Translations under genes and position numbers: made by a program
In this document: positions 1-12,444 of the stretch, one piece after another
How positions within the stretch are numbered: the first letter of the stretch is position 1
How the letters are laid out: each line of letters begins with the position of its first letter
Assembly (NCBI RefSeq): GCF_000003815.2
Contig: NC_049980.1
Span: 24,113,808 to 24,177,807, forward strand
Source: Branchiostoma floridae
Taxonomy: Eukaryota > Chordata > Leptocardii > Amphioxiformes > Branchiostomatidae
Reading direction: 5' to 3'
DNA: 64,000 nt
Notes under the pieces: model-generated
Databases searched by the model: none
Told to the model about the DNA's origin: nothing
Seen by the model: only the letters and a program-made list of their open reading frames with translations

Positions 1-226
1 GATAACGTACTATTGTAGATAATGTGTCATCACAATCAACACAGCTTCATTATGATTTTCAGCATCTAGAATGTGACAGGACTTGGGATGTTCAGAACTG
101 AACCCTGAGATACTTTCATAACTCTTAAACTCTTCTTCTCACAGAGTGGCGAACTCATTATTGAACTGCACTGACAGTTGATTGTTCTTTTTGTGATGAG
201 GCATGAATCTGTTGAGATGTATGACA

Positions 227-235
227 CAAGGAGGC
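227..235. repeat. 9-bp target-site duplication, left copy
   Basis: CAAGGAGGC directly precedes the left terminal inverted repeat of the element at 236-1448. The same nine bases follow its right end at 1449-1457. A 9-bp duplication is the usual signature of Mutator-superfamily insertion. One caution: the TIR itself begins TAGCCTCC, so the junction is palindromic and part of the match could be coincidental. Confidence 0.6.
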
Positions 236-437
236 TAGCCTCCTTCACCGGCCTCTCTGGGAAGCTTGGCAATTTTTTTTGGAGGGGGGGGGGGGGGCGG
301 TAGGTCGATTCCCGATTTTTAACCGGGAATATGCCGGGAAAGGAATATATGCCGGGAAAGGAATATATACCGGAAAGCTTGTAGGGCTAGGCGAAATTGG
401 CTTCCCAGTAGGCCTGCTACTCTTCGGTATCTACAAA
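236..437 (+). repeat. Left terminal inverted repeat
   Basis: It begins TAGCCTCCTTCACCGG and runs to CTACAAA at 431-437. It pairs with 1253-1448 over nearly its full length. The main difference is a block near 280-305, where a poly-G tract stands opposite a 16-bp sequence that also occurs outside the element at 173-188. Confidence 0.85.
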
Positions 438-825
438 CGCAATAATGATTAGGAATGCCTTTCAGACGGCCAATTAATGTATTCGCGAGAAGTTATTCAC
501 ACTGCCGCGAGAAGTAATTCACACTTCAACGTTAATAGTGCACGGCCACCCCGAAGCGTGCCACAAACCTACGTAACGTTACCGGAAACCGTGCACACGC
601 TCCCTGCCTTTGTCACTTCCAGAGTTACAATAATTGATACAACAGTTTGAATAATTGATACACGTGCAAAACTTACATTTCAGATCAGTGTAAAACATTT
701 TTTCCAGTGGGTTTAAAACATACTTTCATACACCATCGATGATCCGACCGGCAATCTGAATGGGGAGGGGGGCGAGCGCCGTAAAAAGACGGTCGCTCGA
801 TCTCGAAAAATACAAAAAACGATTT

Positions 826-1047
826 CCCACACGTAGTGCAAACAAGCCTTGCCTGATCAGCAACAAGGGCATGAAGTGGCGAGATGACGATGACCATGGT
901 GAGTTCTCTGGCAATCGACGGCAAAATCTGATAGCAGAGCGACTTGCCTTGGCTTGTAGCAAGGCCAACAAAACAATCATTGCCTTCGCAGACCGCAGCA
1001 ATGGCCAGGGATAGTCCTTCCCTCAACTCGGGGAAGCTCTTTCGTAC
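826..1047 (-). pseudogene. RecQ-family DNA helicase fragment inside the transposon
   Basis: Minus-strand frame reading S-F-P-E-L-R-E-G-L...A-I-A-A-V, then F-V-G-L-A-T-S-Q-G-K-S-L-C-Y-Q, then V-I-S-P-L-H-A-L-V-A-D-Q. In RecQ helicases these positions hold motif 0 (LRxGQ..AI), motif I (TGxGKSLCYQ) and motif Ia (VISPLxALxxDQ), in this order and spacing. Motif 0 has lost its glutamine. Walker A reads TSQGKS, lacking its first glycine. The homology stops shortly after the ADQ, and the frame ends at 685 without helicase motifs II-VI. I conclude it is a captured, non-functional gene fragment of about 75 codons. It could instead derive from a RecQ-like ORF carried by an autonomous transposon. Confidence 0.65.
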
Positions 1048-1252
1048 ATGATGGGAAGTTTCAGCGGAGTTTTTCTACGGTAAGTACTCGTTTTCAAATG
1101 AGCCGTGTTTTGAAATGCGTGACCCGACGACCGTTACAAAGTTACGGGTCATCGCGCAACGGGGTGTGTGCCGGGCTGCCAGTGCTGGACGCGTTTATGA
1201 CGGGAAGTTCGCACATCCATACCAAATAGTGATAAGTGTTTTTTAATAGGGC

Positions 1253-1448
1253 TTTGTAGATACCGAAGATTAGCAGGCCTACTGGGAAGCCAATTTCGCC
1301 TAGCCCTACAAGCTTTCCGGTATATATTCCTTTCCCGGCATATATTCCTTTCCCGGCATATTCCCGGTTAAAAATCGCGAATCGACAGTTGATTGTTCTC
1401 TTTAAAAAAAATTGCCAAGCTTCCCAGAGAGGCCGGTGAAGGAGGCTA
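1253..1448 (-). repeat. Right terminal inverted repeat
   Basis: Inverted copy of 236-437, ending GAAGGAGGCTA. It is followed at 1449-1457 by CAAGGAGGC, the second copy of the target duplication. Confidence 0.85.
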
Positions 1449-1457
1449 CAAGGAGGC

Positions 1458-4400
1458 TAGGTATTCGAGGCAATTTGCTTGTGTTGAATGAAAGTTTAGC
1501 TAACTCCAAAAAGGAGGCTAGGTCTTACTTACTTCTTGCCTTGCAGGTGTGTCTTGAAGGTAGGTCAAGGTGACGTGTCAGAAAGGGCATTCCAAGGGTT
1601 TGCTGTTGGGGTCACAGGTCATGCGTGGGTCCTGGAGTGCATATCCCTCCTTCTGTACACATTTAGACAAGGTGAAAAGAGATTAGAGTGGTCACCTGGG
1701 CATTACCATTATATTAGGCCAGGTTTAGGTCACTACAGGACAGGGAATTCTTGGAAAGAGTTCAACTGTTTTATCAGACAGCTGAACTTGTATGAAGCTT
1801 GAGCAAGTTGTCATTGTAGTCAGGTCAAAAATCTTGAAGGGACAGTGCACCAAAAGAAAACAACAGTTAGAAACACAAAACTTTCAAAGTTACTATATAT
1901 CCTACTGCATTAACTGTTATGAAAGGTTCTTGTGTCAGTCAACTGATGAACTTGAAGATAAGTAGGTATAATGAATAGCATGTGTGCAGAACTCTGCCCT
2001 AATCTCAACACATCAACACTCTTGCCAAAATAAGCCAGTCAAAGGTGATGTTCATGTGCATATATCTGGGGGCCAAACATGCCTCCTGGAGTGCAGACAG
2101 CACACACACTGCAGAGCTGCTTGTAGAGGTCTCAGTGCGTTGTCCTGCTGTGTTATACTTACATACCAAGCCAAGAGTGAGTAGCACCCTGTCAAGATCC
2201 TTTGCCACCTCTTGGAGGACTGGCTAAGATGTCTTGAAGGTCATGGCAGCTGTACACAGCCCTTTGATCAGCAACCCGACCAAAGCCGTGTACAACTGCC
2301 CTGTGCCGCACGCCTGTTAGGATTCTTTCAAGACATCTCAATATGGCTTAAGAGGCCTCAAGGAGTCTTAATGTGTTGGAATCTCGCCAGTGCGTCTTTG
2401 ATCATGTGTTTTGTGTGTACTGAAACGAGACAGTGTGGAGTAGTCTTAAGATGTGAGAGATACTGTGGACAACTTAAGGATTAATCCAGACTGAAAAGAA
2501 ATTTTACAAGACATTTTTCAACAGGGTGATGAATGACCTTGAGATGCATTATGTTTCACAAAGTCAACATTTTAAAGAAAAGAATAATCCATGCTTAAGA
2601 AGGCATTAATCATGATAAAAAGACTGCTTTGAAAATGGAGAGCTCAGAGGTGGGCCGTTCACTCCAGCAAATGATTCTTGAACCACCTTAAAGGATCTCA
2701 AGAATCTGAATGTTAAGAGTCTTTTCCAGGCATTTGATCAATTATTGTTTACACACCAACTTCTCTCTTTGTTGCTGTTGAACAATGACATTGCCTATAA
2801 ACTTTACTTTCATTTCAGTTTGATTCGCTGTATGTAAACGTTTTCATACAATTGTAAAGGCTGTCTTCCCTTTTCAGATGATATTTTCTTCATTAATTTA
2901 CTATTTCAGGTACTGAACTTGGTTGCTGCTAGTTTGTTACAGCTACTTTAGCAATACACACCTATCTATGTTTTGACATGGTTTTCTCAGCCATCAAGGT
3001 GAAAATGCCCTTGTCTTCAAAGGTGAAAAATGACCAGGAATCCTTATCTCCTATCCAATTTTTCAAGGCAGGGAGCAACTGGTGGCCAATAACGCCCATT
3101 TGGGCTCCACCACTGCCCTCTATCTGCCCATCAGACTGTGAAATAACTTAGGGAAGGCAGGGATTGTTGGCTGACCTTCAAGGAACCTCTGCCCAGGTCA
3201 TGACCTTTATTAATGGCTGCAGGGCTCCCTGGAGCAGCGCAGTGCAGACAGATGCCTCTCACCCTGCAGGACTATGGGTAATGATCTTCAAATCTGACCA
3301 TCACAGTTGCATGGCAACTGTCTCACATGGTGTCTCCAATGGTCAGGGTGGGGTGGGGGTAGATTCTTTTGCATATACATATTCACCATGTACAACTGTC
3401 CAGCAATAAAGTTCACTTATTCATTCTATCTGTTTAAGGACGGGCTAAAAAGTTGTTTTTTTTATATAAAAAATCAGCCAATTGAGTGTGGATTGTTAAA
3501 GAATTATCTATCACTATCTTTTGAAAATATTTATGTATAAAACTTTTCTGTATATTTGATTAAGAATTGATAATTTCACATTTTCATAAAGGTTTCAGAT
3601 ATTTTCCCAAAGTATGAAACAAAACAAAACTGGACATGAGGACTAACTTGGTGGCAGACTGACAGTCCTGTTCCTACATAAGGTCTGCCCTTCTCTGTCA
3701 CCAGGAGCAGAGGCTGCAGTGAACAGCCAACAGGACCATTCTCTGACTCTGCACCAAGTCAACCCCCAGTCCAAATAGATAAGCTATTCACAAAAACCTT
3801 CATGAAGAATTTTATTGTCAATCTATGTATACTAAGAATCTTGCAGCACTTTCTTCAAATATCTATGAGGATCATTAGTATCACAAAGTGTCATACTTTT
3901 AAGGCAACAATGTCTGCCATGAGAAATCATCAAATGGATACAAACTGAAATATTTAATATGTACTGGAAATATTATGCGAGGATTCATTATGCAAAGATA
4001 TTTGGATGGACTTGAATAAATGCAAACTTGGCATGGACTTCATCTGCAGTCTATGGCACCATTGTTGCACGTGGACGGATGTTTATTTGTTTAAGACATT
4101 AGCGATTTGTGGTATCATCTCACACCTGTACAACTCTGAGGGCAGGACTTCCTGTCTGCTCATGATGTCATCAGGCATCATAGTACAGACCTGAAACCCA
4201 ACCACTCCAGACCTCCAGAGTTGACAGCTGACACCAAGGTGTACTTCTGTTCAAGAATGCTGGTACAAACGTAAATCCACAAAGAAACACTGACACATCC
4301 TTGTTGAAGCATGATTAAGAACAATTGATAATTAGCTGTCAGTTGTAAGACGATCCTAAGAAAATAAAAGCATACATTGGCACTTGGAGATCATCAGCAA

Positions 4401-7400
4401 TATTTACCCAGACAAACATTAGGAGTTTTGCTAATTACAGAGTTGAAATTTGAACAGTGTACTGAGTGAAAAAGGACATAAAATCAAACCAGCCACCCAC
4501 AGGGTCTGTTGGTCAAGTAGGTGTTGATTAACCCTTTCCTGTTGAGAAATGACCTTGGGAGGGACCTGTCAGGGAGGGGGGTTGGTAGATGTTGACAAAC
4601 TTGCTTGGTACAAATTTGTTTTCACAGGCCAGCAGTGAAATATCTCTTTTAATGTTAATATTCTTGAGCACCATATGATCTTGAATCCTCCCACAGAAAT
4701 TCATATTCATTTCCTCAACATCCCTGGTCAGTCACTTTATGAGACTTCTTTATCACTGGCTAGGACAGACCACCAGTACTTTTTATAGCTCCCTGGATTG
4801 GACACTTTCAGTGTACTTACTGTTGAACAGAGGGGTTACAGCAAGTCCCAAATGACCTTAACACACCACTCCAAGGCCAACTTCTTCATTACACTAAACA
4901 TGGTCATCCAGGTATTTGGTACAGGAACCTGTGGTCTAAGCTTCCACCTAGGGTGACTCAAGGAGATTTAGGGAGGTATCTTTGATCCTATTCAAAGCAA
5001 GGCTAAGACACTTATCCAAGAAATGGCCAGCTCTCTGGTGAATGGGTAGATGGACAGATAGAGTGAAATAAACTGAAAGCCTTCACAAGTGATGCTTGAT
5101 GACATGGACTCTGGAAAGGAAGGAATGAAGGAAGATGGGAAGGAGGAGGAGTGTCCGACTGTCAGAAGAGAGGTGAAAAGATGTACATACGTGCATTCCT
5201 ATCACGATAGACAGGTATGAGGTGCCTCTTCTTGGTTTGATCTTCTTGAGGTTAAGCATTAAATACTCAGGCCTTCCTTAAACAAGTTTTCTTGGAAGTC
5301 TTGAGACACTCGTTAAGAAATTCTTCAGCGTCTGAGTAGCTGGCCACCAGTGGCTATCCACACACCGCTTGATCCTAGAGTAAATACATATTCTGGATTT
5401 AATGGCAAAATGTGATTACATGCATGACTTCAACAACAAATGTACATAAACACAGTAATAAGGAAAATCCTGACAGACCCTACAGGTGAGAGGCAGACTG
5501 AGGGGCTTGTACTGTAGTACAGTACTAATGTTGTCTCTTGTTGAGTGACCCTAATAATGCTCTCCATGGCTGCAGCACACACGAGACACTGTTGCTGTTT
5601 CAAGACCTACATTTTGAACTCTTAAGAAGTTTTCATATTTGTGTAAAATTTCTCAGGACTGCACTCAGTCTGTTCATAGGCCAAGGAATCTAACGTTAGT
5701 GAGAAAGTTAAATGATGTGTAGCTTGGACAGTGTCAAGTCACTGGGCACAAAAGTATCACCCCTTTTGCTCACTCAGGTCAAGGGTCAGAAGAAAAGTAG
5801 CCCTTGAAGACATCATCCCTTAAACATCTGTAAGGAGCTCACCCAAGTGTGACTAGGTAATCGGAGAAGCCGTGAAGCCTTAAGGAATCCTGTTCTCAAG
5901 GAAACAGACTTAAGGCAAATCTATCTGGTCCTCACCATATATGGAGACCCAAGGAGGCTGTATAAATTTGATTAACAGTAAAACTGGACTGAAGTATAGC
6001 ACCTGTTTTTACTGTCAGTCTGCATTTCTCACTCTCAATTGATTTAAAGCTACACTTGCAAAGTGACATATGTGACACCTGCTGTATATGGGCAGTAACT
6101 TTAGTACAGATGACCACCAACTTTCTCTGTGAACAGCACATTGTTTTTGGAACAGGGAATCATAGAGAAACAGTGTACATCACAAACTCACTTTCTACAT
6201 TTAACAGTGCCCTCAGGTAAACTTAAGTAGAGCTAACTTTTGTATTGTTAACTTTTAATAATTTACATTTCTTTAAATCTAGCTAATCATACTAATGTTA
6301 CATGTACAATGTATATGAATTTCGATTGAGAGTACTACTCTACTGTAGCTATAGAGTTCTCTACTGTAGTGCAACATGAAGACAGCACAAGTCTGTGTTG
6401 TGTGCAAACAAACACTCCTAATGCTGCCTAGTGCTCAGACATGTCCTGGGGTAAACTACAGAACAAACACCTGCGGGGCAGGCAGTGTTCAACTCAAACA
6501 CAACACTGTGTAACAGTAAACCTCAGGGCAAAGACTCTACTTGTTACTAAAGGCCCCAACATGCCCAGTTCACAACACTTAGGGAGGATTCACAAACCAT
6601 CCGAAGGCAGGAATAGATGTAAAATAAACATTGAAACGTTTGCTTGAGAAGACTTGGGTAACAGAGAACATATCGATTTGTTTCCATTTCAGTTTTTACA
6701 GTCCCAGCACATCACAACTAACACGGAATGACCTGTTTCTGTCTCTGCAGCAGAAACGAGCCCTCCCCATCATCACCCAAGTTTGGTCTGAAGTGGGATG
6801 AGTCAGTATTTGCCCACAGGAGTACCATGACAAATATGGCTTCATCCCAAGGAAGCTCCTGTTCAGGCTTAATTTGCTGAGACCCACTGGATAATGATGG
6901 AGGCTGACTCACCAAGGCCTTGACTTCACAACTAAGGGGAGACCCGATCATGATCCTGTTTCACACTGCCTTACCTCTGCAGGCTGCAGCAGCTATACCG
7001 AGATATGATAACTGTAACTGTGACACAGTGTTAGGTGTAATACTACACTCCCACAGACTTGTCCTGAAGGGGTTTGGATTGAGTGTTAAAACAAGAGACA
7101 CTTGAGCAGCTTAAAGGCCCACTATGTTAAGTAAGAGCCCATCAGGTAATGCAGATGATCCTGCAAAGATGTTTATCTTCACCTGGAGTACCTGTAATCC
7201 AGGTGATGTACCTGTAATGTCACGCAAAAATGGATCCAGTATGCTAATGAGCCCATAACTATACAACAATACACACACACCATATTTGTTTTCATCTGAT
7301 AACAATTTGTTCTATGTAGTTACACCTGCCGAGTTATGGCACTTTGATGATTGATTGTCCTGGATATGCTTCAGTCTCATGAGACTTGAGAGCTGTAGCA

Positions 7401-9189
7401 GGACGCATGATAAATATGCACAATTAGAGCCAACTACCTGCTACAAAACTTCATCATTTCCACTAGCTGAAGTTTCCTCGACACTGATGATGGATAATGC
7501 GATGATCCTGAATTTGGGACAGTACACTCCTATTAACAACAGTTACTGCTTGGAGATATTCTCTGTGGAATTCATTTTTGCTTCCCACTAATGCCACCCA
7601 TTGCACCACTTTGCTTTTTTCTAAGAAGAGCTGGAAATACATGCACATGCCACAAAATCATCTTAGAGATCTTCCAAACATTTGTGACGATGACAAGCTT
7701 TCATTGTCACGGAAAACCGCTGAGACTGCCTGCCACATTGTTTATAACCTTGACAACGAACTACATGGTATTAGTAGGCGATGTTAATGAAGCTTAATTG
7801 ACAATCCTGAGCCAGAATAGTCAAACTGGGTAAGACAAACAGTACTTAAGGGACATCAGGACTTGACCTTGTTCACATTTGGAGAATCCATCACTTAGTA
7901 CAACAACTGTATATTGCATTTGGCATTAATTTTTTACATGCAGCAGGCTGGGACAAAATCCCCGATATTGATTCTGAAAAGTAAGATTTTAATGGTCTTC
8001 AAATATCTCGGAGTCCATAAACCTCATGGAATACTACTCATGAAATAGCTGCTGCCTCTAGTATGATATTAAGGGCGAGTTGACCCATGTTTTATAGTGA
8101 AGAAAGCCCCATAGCAGACCATCCTTTCATGTCTCTGCTGACACCTGATGGACCAGGGAAGGCAGCAGCTCCTCCTCACAACCAAACTTCCTCACACTCC
8201 TGCTGTGCCACCAATTACCAAAAGGGCAAAGCCATGAAATCTGGAAATTTTGATTGAGTCCCTGTGAAAACCTGTTCCTTTTGAGTGTTGACCTCTTGCT
8301 GTCGTGGTGGCAGAGCAGCCCTATCTGGTGTGGGGGAGCCACACAGTACAGAGGGGCTGTGAGAGTGTGCCCAATTGATGAACCCTGCAGGTTGTAGGTA
8401 ATTTGTCATAGATCCTGGAGTGAATGATTCCTGCTGTCAGACCTGAATACACTGCCAACTCTGCAGCAGAAGGAATCTCCCCAGAAAAGAACTGCACATC
8501 AAAACAGGACTATTCAAGAAAGGAAATGGCACTTGAGTGTGGACAATGACCATTAAGTCGACATAATGGTGCTGATTTATCAATGCCATTACTGAATGAG
8601 CATTAATGCAAACATAAATAAAAGTTACTCTTCTCCATCATCCAACTGAGGGACTATTGCCAAGTAACTAAACAATCTGTAAACCCTTAATTAACAACTT
8701 TTCTTTCACCTTAAGCGTATATATGAGGACTTCACATGTTTTACAAGGTGCATAAATCATGCAAAGGAGTAGTTAATAGTAGTATCTCAGATTGACTGTC
8801 ATAATTATAACAGCCATTACCAGCAACAGAACAAATGAAATGTGAAGACAATAATAGTGTTGAACTTCACCTTATGTGAAATTAATCAATCAGTTCATGT
8901 ATTTATGTATTTAAAAAGGAGGAGACCACAAATGAACCACCCCTGATACCCAAGCACCCCTAATTTTCCACCTGATTATGATTTGTCAGTCTGCCTGGCC
9001 TGGGAACACAAGTAGTCTTGATCTGCCTTATTTGCATAAAGTCAAGACAGGAAGTGACTTAAAGAACCTGATAGGGGGCCCTCAGGGCCCAATGTTTGGT
9101 TGCCAAGGCTCCTGTTCACACACAGGCTATTAGTGGGGGAGTGCCAACAGCATACCTGTCAGTCCTGTAGGTTCTACACTGAGGTGTAA
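1458..9189. other. Non-coding stretch, intergenic or intronic
   Basis: AT-rich, CpG-poor sequence whose longest ORFs (about 90 codons) show no family resemblance. A polypurine tract lies at about 5111-5153, and a 19-bp inverted repeat (ACAGTTGC-ATG-GCAACTGT) at 3303-3321. Otherwise I see nothing. Confidence 0.6.
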
Positions 9190-9795
9190 AGTAGGGCAAA
9201 ATTCTCTCTCAGATAGCTAAGATCTAATGGCAAATCTTCCTTAGGCAACATCAAGTCATTTCATCGGTTCTTAGAAACTTAAAGGTAGAAATCACGAAAG
9301 TAGACAAGATGAAAGTCTTGTGTTCCTACTTCTAATGGAAAATCTTCCTTAAGTAATATCAATTAAGTTATCCTTAGTTATCCTTAGACATTTTAAGGAC
9401 CAGATGACAGTCTTGTAAGTTGTAGGCCATACCAATGACATCCAAGTGGGACAAGATGCTCCCTATCAACTGCCTTCCTTCTGGCAGATCTTACTTTGGC
9501 AATACAATGTTATAATCAATTTCCTTGGGTCTTGACATCTTAAGCTAAACATCTTATAGGTCTTATAGGTCATAACAAGTATGACATCCAAGGAACTTGC
9601 TCTCTCGGATATCTAAGACCAACAGCCTTCCCTCTGGCAAATTTTACTTCGGCAATATTTCTGTGTTTTTTTATTATTTTTTACATTTCAAGGTAAAAAT
9701 TACAGTCAAGAAGGTCCTACTTTAAGGTGGGAAGAGTGCCATGCTGTTGCAATACATCTAAGACAAACAGCCTTTCCTCTGGCTATCTAAATACA
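9190..9795. repeat. Diverged tandem repeat, about five units
   Basis: A motif resembling GGCAAATCTTCCTTAGGCAA recurs near 9228, 9338, 9481, 9637 and (partial) 9780. Most copies are preceded by CAGATATCTAAGAC-like or CAACAGCCTTCC-like sequence. Spacings of about 110-156 bp and heavy divergence indicate an old local amplification. Confidence 0.5.
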
Positions 9796-10252
9796 CATAT
9801 TTGATGTTGTAAGGATGTTATCATTAAGTTGCAATATTACCCAATCAGCAGCCTGGGGGATTCAAACATTGATTGCATTTACATTTTAGAGTGTGGTAAT
9901 CTTGATTACATGCATTTCTCATTGCTGAATGGGGTACAGTGTGCAATCAATAAAAAAATGTCAAACCCCAGCTACTGAAACATCATTTGAAAACCACAAT
10001 TTTATGACATAAATGTCCTTCACATTCAGAGAGTTTACCTCAGCATGCGGTTGCACAGCATGTTTGTTTTTGCAGTTTAAGAAACATAAGCTCAAAGATA
10101 AGTCCTGATGTATTATCTACCTGCGTGGTTTGTGGCCCAGGATAAGTTCCTATCATTAATTTTGTGACCTGTATCTCAAGGAAGATGCTCAAAGATCAGA
10201 CATCTTTATCCTATCAAATAGAATCTTAACACCACATTTAGAATGCTTATAT
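9796..10252. other. Short non-coding stretch
   Basis: AT-rich sequence between the tandem repeat and the MITE. I see no gene, repeat or RNA signal. Confidence 0.5.
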
Positions 10253-10554
10253 CAGTGTTCTAGCCAGCCTGAAATTTCTTTCCGTCCCCTGGATTTTGAA
10301 TAGAATTCCTGTTGAAGGCGAAACAATCCTAGGGAGGGAGATCCAAGGAGAAAATTTTGAAATCTAGACCCTCTGAATGCTATTTCCTCTATCTTGAGGG
10401 ACAAATTTTGCTGGTAGACTCAGCTTGGTTCAATTAATATCTTTATATGCAGATTTTTGTCCATCAGAGAGGATGGAATGGGCGAAATTTTTGTCCGTCC
10501 CCGAGAGCAAAATTCCGTCAAAGGACGGAAGAATGGGTGCTGGCTAGAACCCTG
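10253..10554. mobile_element. 302-bp hAT-like MITE
   Basis: It begins CAGTGTTCTAGCCAGC and ends with the inverted complement GCTGGCTAGAACCCTG, giving 16-bp terminal inverted repeats with one mismatch. CAG(T/G)G termini and small size fit non-autonomous hAT elements. I could not find a convincing 8-bp target duplication. The interior repeats TTTGTCCGTCC-like motifs and has no coding content. Confidence 0.65.
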
Positions 10555-12440
10555 CAAAAGATGAATCTCTAGCAATAAGTGTTTGATCACTTCTATGCCC
10601 TCCTCTATGGCTTAATTCTTCCTCACTTGCCTAAATGTATATACACATACATATACACACAATGTTGATGAAACTTCTTTGTTGTATGATTTATTGTATG
10701 TTTTACCACAATGGACAAACCTTACTCTGTGTAACACAAACTCCGCTATCTGAGGCTGCAACTGGCCCTTCCCATTAGGGTGGGTGGGGTGTGGTGGACG
10801 TTGGGCGGGCTGCAATAAGCACCATTTCATCAGGCTGAACATACCTGATCAGTATAAATGTATGAGCTTGAACCTAGGCATATGTAACACCACTTAAGCA
10901 GGTTTAAGCCACACTTAAATGAGATGGATATCTCTTCCTTCTTCACAAGGGCATTCACCTATCAGGCCTTTCACCTCATTCAAGGAAACAGTTTCTCAAG
11001 GACTGTAAGACTTAAATCAAGACAGAGCACCTTGGCCAGAACTTAGAGGACCTTCATTATGGAGAATTAACACTCTTAAGGACACAATCTATCAAATTAC
11101 ATACCTGAGAGATAGGATTTCCTACAGAAGACACAGCAAAATCCCCATCCTTCCTGTTTGATGCTATCAGCAGGTCCACCTCCTTGAGAAGCTTCTGGCC
11201 TGGGGTAACGTGGCCACACCAGCTGAATGCACTTGTAAAGATTCTTAACTACAAAGCACACAGAACTTTTGTGAAACTTGACAGATGAACAAAATGTACA
11301 GATATATTGATGAGTTATCTGATAAACAAATGACTTTCATTAAAACTGCAACAGCAATAGCTATTCATGATTGCCCTGTTAATTAGTGTGCTTAACCCCA
11401 CCCACTTAATTCTGGTTGCTTTCATTCAATGCAAATTGCTGTCACAGCCCATTTTTCTATGCTCCAAGCTAAGGGTTGTTTAAAGGTTAGACATCCAGGT
11501 AATAAGATGTGCCAAAAAGCAGTTACTCAAGCAAAATCATATCCAGTTGCTTGAGTAACTGCTTTTTGGCATATCCTCTTTGATGTGTTTGTCAGCTTTT
11601 GTTTTTGTCCGCCAGCTGAGCACCATTTTACATGATATTGTGCAATTTGGCTCTTGACCTTTCAGATAAAAGTTAAGAGTGCAAATTGAACGACCCATCA
11701 CTACTACATAAAAAAATGTTCCAACAGTGTTGCATGTTTACCTGTTGTTCTGTGTCAGGATGCCTGAGTGACCAGGTGTACAGGAAAGGTGTGCAGCAGA
11801 CTGTGTCGGTATTTTGTGTTCTTCTTTCCCCTCCCTTAAACCTGTTTTGTGTACAAACATGACAGGCTTAATACCAAATTTCCTAAGCTATCCAATGGTG
11901 ACATAGATACACATGTTTGGACAACAATTCCCTAGTTAGCGGCTATGTTACCCACATACAGTAATTGTCTTTCCCTGCGGCAAATTCCTTGCTTCCAGAA
12001 ACCTCAAAGGGACTTCATCACAAAGTTGCTTACATCTCAAAGCAGTAGAAATATAGAGAAAGAAAAGTTTACAACATCTCTAGAGAAGGGCAGGAATGTC
12101 GCACATGTTGGTATTATACTTCATGGGAAAGTGAGCATTCAGCACATGCCTGTCTATGTGGGCTGGAGGATTACTGTGGCAAAACATACAAAATCCCAAG
12201 ACATTCCATCTTCTGAACAGCTTGTCTTAGCCTTATCTAGCAAAGCCATCCAAATCCATGATGACACCTACTATAATGCTACAGTATCATCGAGTCTACC
12301 AAAGGCAAATCAATCTCTATAGCAATAAATACCTTGTATCAACTTTCAACAAGTATGTATCAAACCACATTAGAGCAAAACTTCTATGCTGAAGATTGCA
12401 TTGCACATTGTGACAATATCATGTAAGGCAAGATTTTGCT
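10555..12440. other. Non-coding stretch with a perfect hairpin
   Basis: Apart from the hairpin at 11511-11570, I see only unremarkable AT-rich sequence. A plus-strand ORF at 11945-12322 has no recognisable domain and no supporting splice or promoter signal. Confidence 0.5.
11511..11570. repeat. Perfect inverted repeat, 24-bp arms, 12-nt loop
   Basis: Arms 11511-11534 and 11547-11570 are exact reverse complements (GCCAAAAAGCAG... and ...CTGCTTTTTGGC) around a 12-nt loop. The core GTTACTCAAGCAACT occurs again at 60571-60585 beside the OST4 polyadenylation signal. This may be a tiny fold-back element or a dispersed repeat. If transcribed it would form a strong hairpin. Confidence 0.85.
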
Positions 12441-12444
12441 GACA

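Larger units (their letters stand above)
236..1448. mobile_element. Non-autonomous Mutator-like (Pack-MULE-like) DNA transposon
   Basis: A 1213-bp element with long terminal inverted repeats (236-437 and 1253-1448) is flanked by a 9-bp direct repeat CAAGGAGGC. Both TIRs carry short internal repeats of ATATGCCGGGAAAGGA. The interior has no transposase but contains a degraded RecQ-family helicase fragment on the minus strand. TIRs near 200 bp plus a 9-bp duplication match the Mutator superfamily, and carriage of a host-gene fragment is the Pack-MULE pattern; that classification is inference. CpG is preserved inside, unlike the flanks, which suggests a fairly recent insertion. The left TIR has a run of G at 284-297 where the right TIR has different sequence. 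Confidence 0.75.

Noticed and set aside
1536-1802. 88-codon ORF after a TTGCCTTGCAG acceptor-like site
   Set aside because: The acceptor is attractive, but the product matches no family and no donor or further exon follows.
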